From: an uncultured Verrucomicrobia subdivision 3 bacterium
Lineage (GTDB): Bacteria; Verrucomicrobiota; Verrucomicrobiia; Limisphaerales; UBA11358
Length of the DNA: 42,653 nucleotides
Reading direction: 5' to 3'
Assembly (NCBI GenBank): GCA_903842235.1
Contig: CAIMLG010000030.1
Location: forward strand, 1-42,653
Under the pieces are notes generated by a model that saw only the letters and a list, made by a program, of their open reading frames with translations, was not told the DNA's origin and made no database searches. Within the stretch, counting starts at the first letter, position 1. Every line of letters begins with the position of its first letter. The position numbers and the translations under genes are program-made. Of this stretch, positions 16,618 through 26,346 are shown piece by piece.

Positions 16618-19450
16618 ATGAAATTGCGCAATGGAAGCGGGTTGATGCTCCTGCTGTTATTTTGTTCCGGCAGCACGGCGCTGGTTTACGAGGTGGTGTG
16701 GACGAAATTTCTTTCGCAGATGTTCGGCAGCACGGTTTATGCGCAGACGGTCGTGCTGGCGGTGTTCATGGGCGGGCTCGCGCTGGGAAATAAAATCCTG
16801 GGCCGCTGGGCCGACCGCCTCCAACGGCCCTTGCTGACTTACGGCTATCTGGAAATCGCCATCGGCCTCTATGCCTTCCTCTTTCCCGCGCTGGACCGGC
16901 TGGCGGACCGGTTGTTCATTGCCGGCGGCACGCCCATTGCCGGACAGACGCTGTTGCTGCTCGCCTGGAAGGGCGGGCTGAGCGCCGCGTTGTTGCTGGG
17001 GCCGACACTGCTGATGGGCGGCACACTGCCCCTGCTGGCCGCGTGGCTGCAAAAATTTTCGCCGGAAGCGGGCCGCCGTTCCGCGCTGTTTTATTCCGTG
17101 AACAGCTTGGGCGCGGTGGCGGGTGCCGGGCTGGCCGGCTTTTGGCTCGTGCAAAATCTCGGCCTGCTGAGCACGTTGCAATTGACCGGGCTGACCAATG
17201 TCCTCATCGGAGCCACGGCCGGCTGGTTGAGCCGCCAGCCGGTCGTGGCCGATGCGCTGGCGCCAGCCTCGCTGCCGCCGCCCGCCGCCCCGGGGGCCGG
17301 ATTAAGCTGGCGGGTTTGCTGCGGGATTGTGGCGCTGACCGGCGCGGTTTCCCTGGCGCTGGAAGTGCTCGCTTCGCGCTCCTTGGCGATGATTTTCGGC
17401 TCCTCGCTGCAATCCTTTGCCGTGGTGCTGATGGCTTTCATTCTGGGCATCGGCCTGGGGGCCGCCTGGGTGGCGGCGGCGCGCTGGAAATTAGCGGATC
17501 AAAAACTGGTCGTCCTGCTGCTCTGCCTGGCCGCCGGGTGGGTGACTCTGCTGGTCTTCAATCTGGAAAGCTGGGTGGATTTTTATCGCCTCGCCCGCAC
17601 CGGTCTGGCCCGTTCTTCTGTCGGCTATTTCTATCATCAGTTTCTAACGACGCTGATTGCTCTCGTGGTGCTGGGCTTGCCCGCCGGCTGTCTGGGGGCG
17701 GTGCTGCCGTTGATGATCCGCGCGGCGGCGGGCCCCGAGGCCCATCTCGGCACCCGGGTGGGCGCGCTCTTGACGGCCAATACGCTGGGCGCGGTGGTCG
17801 GCACCCTGCTCGCCGGCTTTGTCCTGATGCCGCTCGTCGGCCTGCGCAACGCCTACGCGGTGCTGGCGCTGGTGCTGGCCTTGGCGGCGTTGCTGCTGGC
17901 GGTGCGCGCGGGCTGGCGGGCCGGCGGCGGGGCTGTTTGCTGTCTGCCTGTTCCTGTTTGGCGGCGAAAGCTGGCGCTGGGTGATGAGTTCCGGCGCCTT
18001 TCGCGGGCGGGAAAAGGAATTTGCGCGGGACGCCATGGCCTTGCGCAAGCAGCACATCAAAATCCTGTTTTATGAGGATGCCGCCGATGCCACGGTTTCG
18101 GTGGAGGAGGGCGACGGCGTCGGGTCGGACCTGAATCGCGGCCTGCGGGTGAACGGCAAGGCGGACGCCAGTTCGCAGGCGGACTTGAACACCCAGATGC
18201 TCCTCGCCCACCTGCCCATGCTCGCCCGGCCTGGCGCAAGCGAGGTTTTTGTGTTTGGCCTGGGATCGGGCATTTCGGCCGGCGCCCTGGGTTCGTATCC
18301 GGCGGTGAAAAAAATTGTCATTGCGGAGAACTGCGAACCGGTCATCCGCGCCTCCAAATTGTTCAACCCCTGGAATCGGGATATATTGGCCAACCCGCGC
18401 ACCGAGCTTTGGCGCGAAGATGCGCGCACCGTGCTCAAGCTCCGGGCGCAGAACTATGACGTTATCGTTGCCGAGCCGTCGAACCCGTGGACCGTCGGCA
18501 TCGGCAGCGTCTTCAGCCAGGAATTCTACCTGCTCGCAGCGAACCGGCTCAAGCCCGGCGGCATCATGGTGCAATGGTTCCACCTCTACGAGATGCATGA
18601 TGGCATCGTGAATCTGGTGCTGCGGACCTTCACCTCCGTGTTTCCCCATGTCGAGATCTGGGATTCCTGCGGTGGCGACATCATTTTGCTGGGGTCGCAG
18701 CAACCATGGGCCAGCCGTCCGGAAGCTTTTGGCGCCGGCTTTTCCCTGCCCGCCGTGCGTGCCGAATTCGCCCAGCTGGGTATCCGCTCGCCCGAGGCGC
18801 TGTTTGCCCGGCAGCTGGCTTCCCAGCGCACCGCCTTTGCCATCGCCGGCCCCGGCCCGGTGCAGAGCGATTTGTTTCCCGTGCTCGAATACGCCGCGCC
18901 CTTTGCGTTTTATCTCGGGGAAAGCTCCCGACTGCTGGAAAAATTTGACGAGCGCACCCGGCAGCAATTGCTGGCTCCGTCGGACCAAGCTGCGCGCCTG
19001 CGGGCGTTGCCGCCGGACGAAGTCCAGCGGGTCTTTTCCCAGTTCAATTCCGCGAATCCGGAATTATATAATTCCATCCGCGAACTTGCCGCCGGGGCCG
19101 ATGTGCCCTCGCTGCTGGCGCCCCGGGCGCCGCGCATTTCCCGCCTGCGGGTGCTGGGCACCAACGAGGCCGCCTTGAGCCGGGCCGCGTCATTGCTGGG
19201 CGGCGCCGCCGCTCAGACCCGTGAGGGCATCGCCGGCATTGGTGCGGTGCTGGCCGCGCAACCGCCCGGCACCAATATCCTGGCCGCCGAATGGGCCTCG
19301 CTCGCCGCCACCGCCGCCCTCGGGCTCGGCGAGCACCGGCAGGCGGCGCAATTTTCGAGCGCCGCCCTTAAATTCAATCCCACTGACCAGCAGGCGGCGT
19401 TTCTCCTGCGCATTCTGGCCCGCGAGGAGCCGGCGCGGTTCCAAAAGTGA
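16618..19450 (+). pseudogene. Fused membrane/spermidine-synthase-like protein 2, one apparent frameshift
   Basis: The N-terminal half starts LLFCSGSTALVYEVVWTKF, the typical opening of fused MFS/spermidine synthases, with many membrane helices in two blocks. After ~17920 the frame shifts; the second frame resumes at LFAVCLFLFGGESWRW and runs through a Rossmann methyltransferase-like domain (VFGLGSGISAGALGSYP, IAENCEPVI, EDARTVLK, AEPSNPWTVG) to a TPR-like end. A single extra base within 17910-17937, a GC-rich stretch, explains the break. The EPSNPW loop marks a different subfamily from fused synthase 1 (DAFNSD loop), so the pair are not recent duplicates. Substrate is unknown. The frameshift may be a sequencing error, since both halves are otherwise well preserved. 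Confidence 0.82.
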
Positions 19451-19485
19451 ATTCGCCTAAAATTCCATAAGGTGCCATCCTGTTG

Positions 19486-21765
19486 ATGGGAAAAATGTCC
19501 GCGCCGCTTACAACTGAACTGCACGTCACTGGCATGACGTGCAACAACTGCGCCCGCAAGGTCACTGTGGCCGCGCAGCAAGTCGCCGGCGTCCACAGCG
19601 TCACCGTCAGCCCGCCGACCGGTCGCGTTACCGTGCGCTGGCTGGCGGCGGCAGAAACCGACGTTCCCGCCGTGATTGCCGCCATCGGCGCAGCGGGTTT
19701 TGCCACCAAGGAAATCACCGCCGCCGCGCCGTTACGCCCAAGCCGCCGGCCGTGGCCCCTGATCGTGGGGCTGGCGGTCACCGGCGTTTTGATGGCGGGC
19801 GAATGGCTGTTCCACCTGATGATGGCGGACTGGTTTCGCTGGCTCTCGCTGGCCCTGGCGGGCGGCGTGCAGCTTTACTGCGGCGCGCCGTTTTATTCCG
19901 GCGCGTGGCGGCAAATCAAGGTTGGCGCTTCCAACATGGACACCCTCGTCGCGCTCGGCTCCACCACGGCGTTTGGTTACAGCGCCTGGGTGCTGTTGAG
20001 CGGCAGCGGGGGCCACATTTACTTCATGGAAGCGGCGGCGATCATTTCGCTCATCAGCGTTGGCCATTGGATCGAAGCCCGCGTCAGTGAAAAAGCCGGC
20101 AGCGCGCTGAAATCGCTCATGAATCTCGCACCGCCAACCGCCCGGCGGATTGTTCCATCGCGTAGCAGCCGACGTGAGGAGGCTCCAACTAAATTCGGCA
20201 TTCGATATTCGACATTCGGCATTAGTCAGAGCCTCCTCACGTCGGCTGCTACAACCGAAGAGGAAGTTGCCGTTGCCTCACTGCAAATCAATGACCGCCT
20301 TGCGCTGCGGCCCGGCGACCGCGTGCCGGTGGATGGCGTGGTGCTGGAGGGGGAATCGGCAGTGGATGAGGCGATGCTGACCGGCGAATCCGTTCCCGCC
20401 GACAAAACATCCGGCAGCGAATTGTTCGCCGGCACGGTGAATGTGAACGGCCGCCTCGTGATGCGCGTTACCGCCACCGGCGAAAGCACCGCGCTCGCCC
20501 ACGTCATCGCCGCCGTGCAGCGCGCGCAGTCCAGTCGCGCCAACATCCAGCGCCTCGGCGACCGCATCAGCAACCTCTTCGTGCCCATCATTGTCGCCAT
20601 TGCCCTCGCGGCGGGGATTTTCTGGTTCGCGCATTCCGGCGCGGAGCAGGCCTTTGTCATCGCGGCCGGCGTTTTGATTGTGGCCTGTCCGTGCGCGATG
20701 GGTCTGGCCACGCCCGCCGCGATTATGGCGGCCGCCAATACCGCCGCCCGGCGCGGCATTTTGATTCGCGACGGCGTGGCGTTGGAGAAAGCGGGGGAAA
20801 TCACGGCGATCGTCTTCGATAAAACCGGGACCATTACCGAAGGAAAACCGAAGGTGATCGCAAGTCATCATTTTCAAATCGCGCTGGCTTCGGAGTTAAA
20901 GTCGTTCAAAGTTGAAGATCTGGCGGCGGCGCTCGCCACCCTGTCCGGCCATCCGATTAGCAAGGCGGTAGCGGCAAAGTCGGCCGCGCGGATTCCCCTC
21001 AAAGATTTCAAAGAGATTTCAGGAAGCGGCATCGAGGGAATGATGGCATCAGGTCATTGGCTTCAGTTGGGCTCGTTAAATTGGTTTAAGATTGAGGGAA
21101 TTGAGGTCGAACCGGCCCTGCCTTTTGCCGATGAATGGACCGACCAAGGCGCCACCGTAATTGGGTTCGCCGTGAACCAGCAAATGGTTGCTGTGTTTGC
21201 CCTGCAAGATGCCTTGAAAGCGGCCACCGCCAAAACCCTCGGCCGACTGTGCAATCCCGATTATCAGACTGATGGATACAAGATCTATCTGGTTTCAGGA
21301 GATTCGCCCCGGACAACCCACGCCATTGCCAGACAATTGAACATTCCGGCTGCGTGTGTTTTCGCCGAAGTGCGCCCGGAGCAAAAAGCTGAGTTTGTGA
21401 AAAAATTGCAGGCGCAAGGCGAGCGCGTGGCCTTCGTGGGGGATGGCATCAATGACGCCCCGGCGCTCACCCAAGCCGATCTCGGCATCGCCGTCAGCCG
21501 CGCGAGCGATGTGGCGCGCGAGGCGGCGGATATCATCCTGCTGAAATCGGAAATCGAAGCCGTGCCGGAGGCGTTGGGCCTGGCGCGGGCCACCTTGCGC
21601 ACCATCAAGCAGAATCTCTTCTGGGCCTTTTTCTACAATGCGCTCGGCGTGCCGCTCGCGGCGTGCGGCGTGCTCAGCCCGGTCTTTTGCGCCGCAGCTA
21701 TGGGCGTGTCCGATTTGATTGTCATTGGCAACGCCCTGCGCCTGCTGCGGTGGAAAAGGAAATAA
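19486..21765 (+). CDS. copA: Copper-type heavy-metal P1B-ATPase with an inserted repeat
   Basis: This inner-membrane pump exports soft-metal ions, most likely Cu(I), using ATP. An N-terminal HMA domain has MTCNNC (Cys19, Cys22). The membrane CPC motif is Cys401-Pro-Cys403; TGES is at 299-302; the phosphorylated Asp is D445 in DKTGT; the hinge GDGIND is near residue 652. The end reads MGVSDLIVIGNALRL, a little different from the usual MSxSS copper signature, so the metal is not certain. I chose ATG 19486; a TTG three bases upstream and an ATG at 19495 are alternatives. Residues ~226-256 are an in-frame insertion derived from a palindromic repeat (20162-20252), sited between the second pair of helices and the actuator domain. 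The gene follows the fused synthase by 35 bases. Confidence 0.93.
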   Translation: MGKMSAPLTTELHVTGMTCNNCARKVTVAAQQVAGVHSVTVSPPTGRVTVRWLAAAETDVPAVIAAIGAAGFATKEITAAAPLRPSRRPWPLIVGLAVTGVLMAGEWLFHLMMADWFRWLSLALAGGVQLYCGAPFYSGAWRQIKVGASNMDTLVALGSTTAFGYSAWVLLSGSGGHIYFMEAAAIISLISVGHWIEARVSEKAGSALKSLMNLAPPTARRIVPSRSSRREEAPTKFGIRYSTFGISQSLLTSAATTEEEVAVASLQINDRLALRPGDRVPVDGVVLEGESAVDEAMLTGESVPADKTSGSELFAGTVNVNGRLVMRVTATGESTALAHVIAAVQRAQSSRANIQRLGDRISNLFVPIIVAIALAAGIFWFAHSGAEQAFVIAAGVLIVACPCAMGLATPAAIMAAANTAARRGILIRDGVALEKAGEITAIVFDKTGTITEGKPKVIASHHFQIALASELKSFKVEDLAAALATLSGHPISKAVAAKSAARIPLKDFKEISGSGIEGMMASGHWLQLGSLNWFKIEGIEVEPALPFADEWTDQGATVIGFAVNQQMVAVFALQDALKAATAKTLGRLCNPDYQTDGYKIYLVSGDSPRTTHAIARQLNIPAACVFAEVRPEQKAEFVKKLQAQGERVAFVGDGINDAPALTQADLGIAVSRASDVAREAADIILLKSEIEAVPEALGLARATLRTIKQNLFWAFFYNALGVPLAACGVLSPVFCAAAMGVSDLIVIGNALRLLRWKRK
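20162..20252. repeat. 91-bp palindromic element inside copA
   Basis: Two 24-base arms (20162-20185 and 20229-20252) are perfect reverse complements and begin GTAGCAGCCGACGTGAGGAG. The 43-base loop contains a micro-repeat of the type ATTCGGCATT. The element is read through in frame, giving SRSSRREEAP on entry and LLTSAATTE on exit. The perfect arms suggest recent insertion or selection for pairing. This looks like a REP/MITE-like family; copies elsewhere in the genome cannot be seen from this window. Confidence 0.9.
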
Positions 21766-21853
21766 CCGCCGTTGGAGCGGCCAGCGCCCGCACCGTATTT
21801 TCCCGGCAACGTTGTAACTAATCTCGGAACCGGGCCGTCTCAACGTTCACGCT

Positions 21854-23986
21854 ATGAAGAACAAACTCATCCCGCTGGTTTTTGTTTTCGCGGCCGCGCT
21901 TTCCGTTTGCGCCGGCAAGCCGCTCACGGATTATGTGAATCCGTTTCTCGGCACCGCGCCCCTGACCGATCCGGCGGACATCGGTTTTAACCCGCCGTGG
22001 CGCGTGTGGGCGGGCCTGACCTTTCCCGGCGCCTCGCTGCCCAATGCGATGGTGCAACTCAGCCCGATTACTAAGTTCGGGAGCGGCGCGGGCTACGAAT
22101 ATGAAAACACGGAGATCCACGGTTTTGCTCACTCGAACAAGGGACATTGGAATTTGTGCCATATTCCCATTCTGCCGGTGACCGGCGAGGTGGATCCGCA
22201 GAATTTTGCCTCCCCGTTCAGCCATCAGCGCGAATCGGCGCATCCGGGCTATTACCAAGTTTATCTGGAACGCTACGGGATCAACGCGGAGTTGACCACG
22301 ACGCTCCGCTGCGGGTTTCATCGCTACACCTTCCCCAAGGGCGCCGAGGAAAAACTGGTGGTCAACCTCGCGGTATCGAACGAGCGCGTGACGGACTGGG
22401 ACATCAAGCCAGCGGGCGAATATGCCTTCAAGGGCTACCAGGACACGCGCGAGGAAGTCTGCTTCTATGCGGTGGCCAACCACAAGATCCGCAAAATCGA
22501 AATGCTGAAAAACGAGCGCGGCGACCTGCCGGTGGTGGTTTTTGAACCGGGCGACGGCCCGTTGGAAATCAAAATCGGCCTGTCCTTTGTCAGTCGGGCA
22601 AATGCCCGGATGAATCTGGAAAAGGAACTCGCCGGGAAAAGCTTTGCCGACGTCAAAAAAGCGGCGGCGAAGACCTGGGAAAATCTGCTCTCCAAAATCC
22701 AGGTGACGGGCGGCACCGCGCGGCAAAAGGAATTGTTCTATTCCTGCCTCTACCGCTCGTTTCTCTGGCCGGCCTTGCGCAGCGACGTAAACGGCGAGTT
22801 CGTGGACGCCCGAAACATTGCCGTCAAAACGAATTTCCTCTATTACACGCTGCCGTCGCTGTGGGACGACTACCGCAACAAGCTGGTGTTGCTCGACACG
22901 TTGTCGCCACAGGTGAGCACCGACGTGATCCGTTCGATTATCGATCAGGGCGAGAAAACCGGCTTCATTCCCACGTTTTTCCATGGCGATCACGCGGCGG
23001 TTTACATTGCCGGCGCCTATCTGCGCGGCGCGCGCGGGTTCGATGTGAACCGCGCCTATGAACTGCTCCTCCGCAACGCCACGGTCGAAGGCGGCCCGCG
23101 CCCGCACATCGCCGAATACATCAGCCAACACTACATCTCCACGCCGGATATTCCCAATCCCACCGTGGAGACCAAGGCCAAGGCCGGCGTGACCAAGACG
23201 CTCGAATACGCCTACGACGATTACGCCGTGGCGCTGCTCGCCAAAGAATTGAAGGACACCGCGAACTACGATCTCATGATGCAACGCTCCCGTTATTACA
23301 CCAATCTGTTTGACGCCAGCACCGGCCTCATGCGCGGCCGGTTGGAAAACGGCGAGTGGGTGAAGCCTTTCGACCCGCAATTCCCCTACTACGAATACCT
23401 GTATCGCGAAGCCAACGCCTGGCAATCCTCCTTCTTCGCGCCGCAGGATGTCGCCGGCTTGATCGGCCTGTATCCCAGCCCGGCGGCGTTTGAGCAAAAG
23501 CTGGATCAGCTCTTCACGATTCCGTGGAATCCCAACCACATTGCGATGAATATCAATTCCTTCATCGGCCAGTATTGTCACGGCAATCAGCCGGACCACA
23601 ATTTCCCGTATCTCTACTACTTCGTCGGCAAGCCGGAGAAATCCCAGAAAATCCTCAACGAAATCATGGCGCGCTTTTACGGCATGGGCCAAGACGGCCT
23701 CGCGCTCTGCGGCATGGACGACGCCGGCGAAATGTCCTCGTGGTATGTCTATAACGCCATCGGCTTCTATCCCTTTTCCCCCGCCGATCCGCAATACCTC
23801 GTCACCGTGCCCTTGTTTGACTCGGTGAAAATCCATTTGGACAACGGCAAAACCTTCTCCCTCGTCCGCAAAGGCCATGGCGAGAAGCTGACTGGCCTGG
23901 CGTTGAACGGCAAGCCGCTGACCGGTTATTTTCTGCCGCACGCCGCCATTCAAAATGGCGACCGGCTGACCGTTACCGCGAAGTAA
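21854..23986 (+). CDS. Secreted GH92 alpha-mannosidase
   Basis: This is an exo-alpha-mannosidase-like glycoside hydrolase of family 92, calcium-dependent enzymes that mostly trim alpha-1,2-linked mannose from glycans. A Sec signal peptide (to about residue 20) precedes DYVNPFLGT, the typical family start. Other family signatures are FPGASLPNAMVQLSP, HGDHAAVYIAGAYLRG, YREANAWQSSFFAPQD with the candidate catalytic acid Glu519, GNQPDHNFPYLYYF (commonly GNEP) and DDAGEMSSWYVYNAIGFYP. Length (710 aa) is normal. It stands alone, without other mannan-degrading genes nearby, and probably acts in the periplasm or outside the cell. Family assignment is secure; linkage specificity is inferred from the family. 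Confidence 0.95.
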   Translation: MKNKLIPLVFVFAAALSVCAGKPLTDYVNPFLGTAPLTDPADIGFNPPWRVWAGLTFPGASLPNAMVQLSPITKFGSGAGYEYENTEIHGFAHSNKGHWNLCHIPILPVTGEVDPQNFASPFSHQRESAHPGYYQVYLERYGINAELTTTLRCGFHRYTFPKGAEEKLVVNLAVSNERVTDWDIKPAGEYAFKGYQDTREEVCFYAVANHKIRKIEMLKNERGDLPVVVFEPGDGPLEIKIGLSFVSRANARMNLEKELAGKSFADVKKAAAKTWENLLSKIQVTGGTARQKELFYSCLYRSFLWPALRSDVNGEFVDARNIAVKTNFLYYTLPSLWDDYRNKLVLLDTLSPQVSTDVIRSIIDQGEKTGFIPTFFHGDHAAVYIAGAYLRGARGFDVNRAYELLLRNATVEGGPRPHIAEYISQHYISTPDIPNPTVETKAKAGVTKTLEYAYDDYAVALLAKELKDTANYDLMMQRSRYYTNLFDASTGLMRGRLENGEWVKPFDPQFPYYEYLYREANAWQSSFFAPQDVAGLIGLYPSPAAFEQKLDQLFTIPWNPNHIAMNINSFIGQYCHGNQPDHNFPYLYYFVGKPEKSQKILNEIMARFYGMGQDGLALCGMDDAGEMSSWYVYNAIGFYPFSPADPQYLVTVPLFDSVKIHLDNGKTFSLVRKGHGEKLTGLALNGKPLTGYFLPHAAIQNGDRLTVTAK

Positions 23987-24007
23987 CCCGACTTAAGCGC
24001 ACCGCTC

Positions 24008-24021
24008 CGGCGGAAACGCCG
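24008..24021. terminator. Possible hairpin between convergent genes
   Basis: CGGCG-GAAA-CGCCG is a short perfect stem with a GNRA-type tetraloop, in the 39-base gap between the mannosidase and the convergent DUF4337 gene. There is no T-run on either side, so termination here is only possible. Confidence 0.3.
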
Positions 24022-24025
24022 CCGG

Positions 24026-24649
24026 TCAAACCACCCAAGCCTGCACCATGTGGTAAATGGCCACGCTGGCGAAGCCCAGCGAAACGAACCAGAGCGGCTT
24101 CTTCTTGGTGACCATGCAGATGGAACCCAGCGCCACGGCCACGGAGAAAAAGGTAATGGCCAGCCCCATTTTGCCGCCCTTTTTGCTGGCGAGATCGGCG
24201 ACTTGGCGGGCGTTGTCGCGCTTCGCCTCGAAGGCTTTGGCTTTGGCCTCGATGTCTTTTTGTTCCTGGTTATAGGTGCTGATCTTGTCCTCGTAATTCT
24301 TGATCAGCTTGGCGGTTGCCGCTTCGCCGGCCCCGGCGGAGCGGGCGAGTTGGTCGCGGCCGATTTCGTAGGTTTTCACCTTGATGGATTTGGCCTGATA
24401 GAATGCCCATTGATCGGAAGCCTGGGTTTGGTTGAACGTGGCGTCGTTGAGATTGGAGAGCACGCGGCTGCTGTATTTGCCGCCCCACTGCGCGGCAATG
24501 GCGGCGATCACGGCGATGATCACCACGGAGAGGGAAACATATTTGGTCCACGCCTCGCGCTTCTCTTTCTCCTTGGTGGCGGCGCGGTCCGCCTTCAAGT
24601 CGGCGATGAATTCTTTTAACTCGGCGATTTCTGTCTGTAATTCGGTCAT
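24026..24649 (-). CDS. DUF4337 membrane protein
   Basis: The 207-residue protein matches the DUF4337 pattern. A charged N-terminal helix is followed by a first membrane segment (SLSVVIIAVIAAIAAQW, ~38-55). The signature ATFNQTQASDQWAFYQAKSIK comes next, then a long coiled coil rich in Lys, Glu and Ala (~105-155), and two further membrane segments at the C-terminus. It is an inner-membrane protein of unknown role. It reads in the same direction as the sigma-fusion gene 63 bases upstream, but a link is not established. Confidence 0.85.
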   Translation of the reverse strand: MTELQTEIAELKEFIADLKADRAATKEKEKREAWTKYVSLSVVIIAVIAAIAAQWGGKYSSRVLSNLNDATFNQTQASDQWAFYQAKSIKVKTYEIGRDQLARSAGAGEAATAKLIKNYEDKISTYNQEQKDIEAKAKAFEAKRDNARQVADLASKKGGKMGLAITFFSVAVALGSICMVTKKKPLWFVSLGFASVAIYHMVQAWVV

Positions 24650-24712
24650 AAAAACGGGCGCTATTTTGCAAATCAGCGCCCAAAATGCAACCGCGTTTCC
24701 GCCCCGCCGCCG

Positions 24713-26221
24713 CTATTTCACCTTTTCCACCACGAGCATTTCGATGGGCAGATTGGTGGGCACGAGTTCGAGGCCGAGTTGCTCGCGCAGGGCCTGCACG
24801 GTGGCACGTTTGCTCTCGGGATATCGCAGGCTCACGCCCCAATCGAGCGCGTAGTCGTATCTTCCCGTCAGGTGCGTCTCATCCACGACGGGCACATCTA
24901 GACATGCTTCCACTCGCTCTTGCAGATCCGAAAGCGGGCGATTAGTAGCCATAAGTGCCGTCATTTCGTCATTTATCTGCACCGACGACCACTGCCCCGC
25001 CTCAATCGACGCTGACTGGATATTGCGGACGCCTGAGCTCCCCGGTCGCAGCAAATAGGCGTTGGCATAAACCATTTTCCGACTGGCTACCAAGCCCCAT
25101 TGCTTTTTGATTTCCTGCGCCAAGGCGGCTTTGGGCTGATTGGTGAGGCTCAGCATCAGATCATACCAGCCACCGGGCAAAGCCGTCAGGTATCGCTTCC
25201 GACAGCTGGAAAACTCGCCATAAGCCTTCTCCAACACGCCATCCGCAAGCAGCCTGTGGCCGATAAAATTGTCATTATAATCCGTCTGATCACGGTAGCC
25301 GGGCTTGAAGAAAATGCAGCCACGGGCGCCGGACTGCGCGAACTGCGTGTGCCGCAGAATTAATACCGGCGGCAAGTTCGTTATATTGTGATTCGTCAGT
25401 GTCCACATTTCTTCGGTGATTTTGGGGCCGCCAAGATTGGCCACCACCACCGTGGTTGAGCCCACCGCCAATAAAACGCTCGCCGCAATAGCCAAGGCGG
25501 TTTTCGCTTTCATCCAAGCCATAAGTTTCAAAGCTCCTTTTACGAGGGTTAAAGTGGAAGCGGAAGCCGTGGCGCCTTTCACCACGGCCACCGCCGAGAT
25601 TTTAGTCGCCAAGCCCACCGGCGCGGCTTGCACGGAATGGGCCGTTACCGCCGTCGCCAGCGCGGTGGCGCTCAGGGTGAGGCCGCGCTTGCCAAAGAAT
25701 CGCCGCATTTTCTCCACGGCGCGGTTGACGCGCACCTTGGCGGCGGCTTCGCTGGTGCCCAGGGTGGCGCCCACGGCGGCAAAGGATTGGTTCTCAAAGA
25801 AACGCAGGACGAGCGCGTCGTGGTCTTTGGCAGCCAGTTGGCCCAGGGCGTTGTCCAGGTGCGGCGCCAGTTGGGCCCAGGTTACGGCCGGGTCGGAAGC
25901 GGGGTCGGCGGATTGCATGTAGGCCTCCTGTTCGCGGTGGTGGCGGCGGCGTTGCTGGCGCAGGGCTTCGGCGCTGGCAAAGCGGGTGGTGCGGCAGAGC
26001 CAGCCGGGCAGCACGGTGCGTTCGTCCAGCGTGCCGGCCTTGCGGGCGAGGATGATGAAGACGCTTTGGGTGATTTCCTCGGCCAGATGCGGGTCGCGCA
26101 CCTGCCGCAGGGCCACGGCATAGACCAGGTTGAGGTGGCGTTCAACCAAAGTGGCGAAGGCGGCCTCGGACTGGTTCCGGGCATAGGCTTGCAGCAAGGG
26201 CAGATCGTCGTTCATGTCCAC
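24713..26221 (-). CDS. ECF sigma factor fused to a membrane helix and a TIGR03435-type domain
   Basis: The 502-residue protein begins as an ECF sigma factor: region 2 at ~15-100 ([40 protein letters not shown]) and region 4 at ~122-178 ([40 protein letters not shown]). An Ala/Thr-rich linker leads to one membrane helix at 241-262. Residues ~270-502 then form an extracytoplasmic domain ending like TIGR03435 proteins ([20 protein letters not shown] ... [20 protein letters not shown]). Such fusions occur in Verrucomicrobia and Acidobacteria. The layout implies a sigma factor tethered to the membrane whose outer domain may sense a signal. No separate anti-sigma gene adjoins it. It is divergent from htpG. 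Confidence 0.88.
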   Translation of the reverse strand: MDMNDDLPLLQAYARNQSEAAFATLVERHLNLVYAVALRQVRDPHLAEEITQSVFIILARKAGTLDERTVLPGWLCRTTRFASAEALRQQRRRHHREQEAYMQSADPASDPAVTWAQLAPHLDNALGQLAAKDHDALVLRFFENQSFAAVGATLGTSEAAAKVRVNRAVEKMRRFFGKRGLTLSATALATAVTAHSVQAAPVGLATKISAVAVVKGATASASTLTLVKGALKLMAWMKAKTALAIAASVLLAVGSTTVVVANLGGPKITEEMWTLTNHNITNLPPVLILRHTQFAQSGARGCIFFKPGYRDQTDYNDNFIGHRLLADGVLEKAYGEFSSCRKRYLTALPGGWYDLMLSLTNQPKAALAQEIKKQWGLVASRKMVYANAYLLRPGSSGVRNIQSASIEAGQWSSVQINDEMTALMATNRPLSDLQERVEACLDVPVVDETHLTGRYDYALDWGVSLRYPESKRATVQALREQLGLELVPTNLPIEMLVVEKVK

Positions 26222-26346
26222 CTGGGTATATGGCCGCCGGCGGCGAAAAGTAACAGAATATTTTGCGACCTCCCCGATTTACTTGCTGCGATCCCTTGGT
26301 TGCAACCTTGACGCGGGTGCGGGTCTGCATTAAGTAAATCACCCCT

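Noticed and set aside
21818-23953. 711-codon minus-strand frame opposite the mannosidase
   Set aside because: It is the antisense shadow of a clear GH92 gene in GC-rich DNA; the peptide is Val/Gly/His/Arg-rich with no family motif.
26222-26346. Heat-shock operator before htpG
   Set aside because: No CIRCE inverted repeat is present, and the candidate TTGACG box has no convincing -10 partner.
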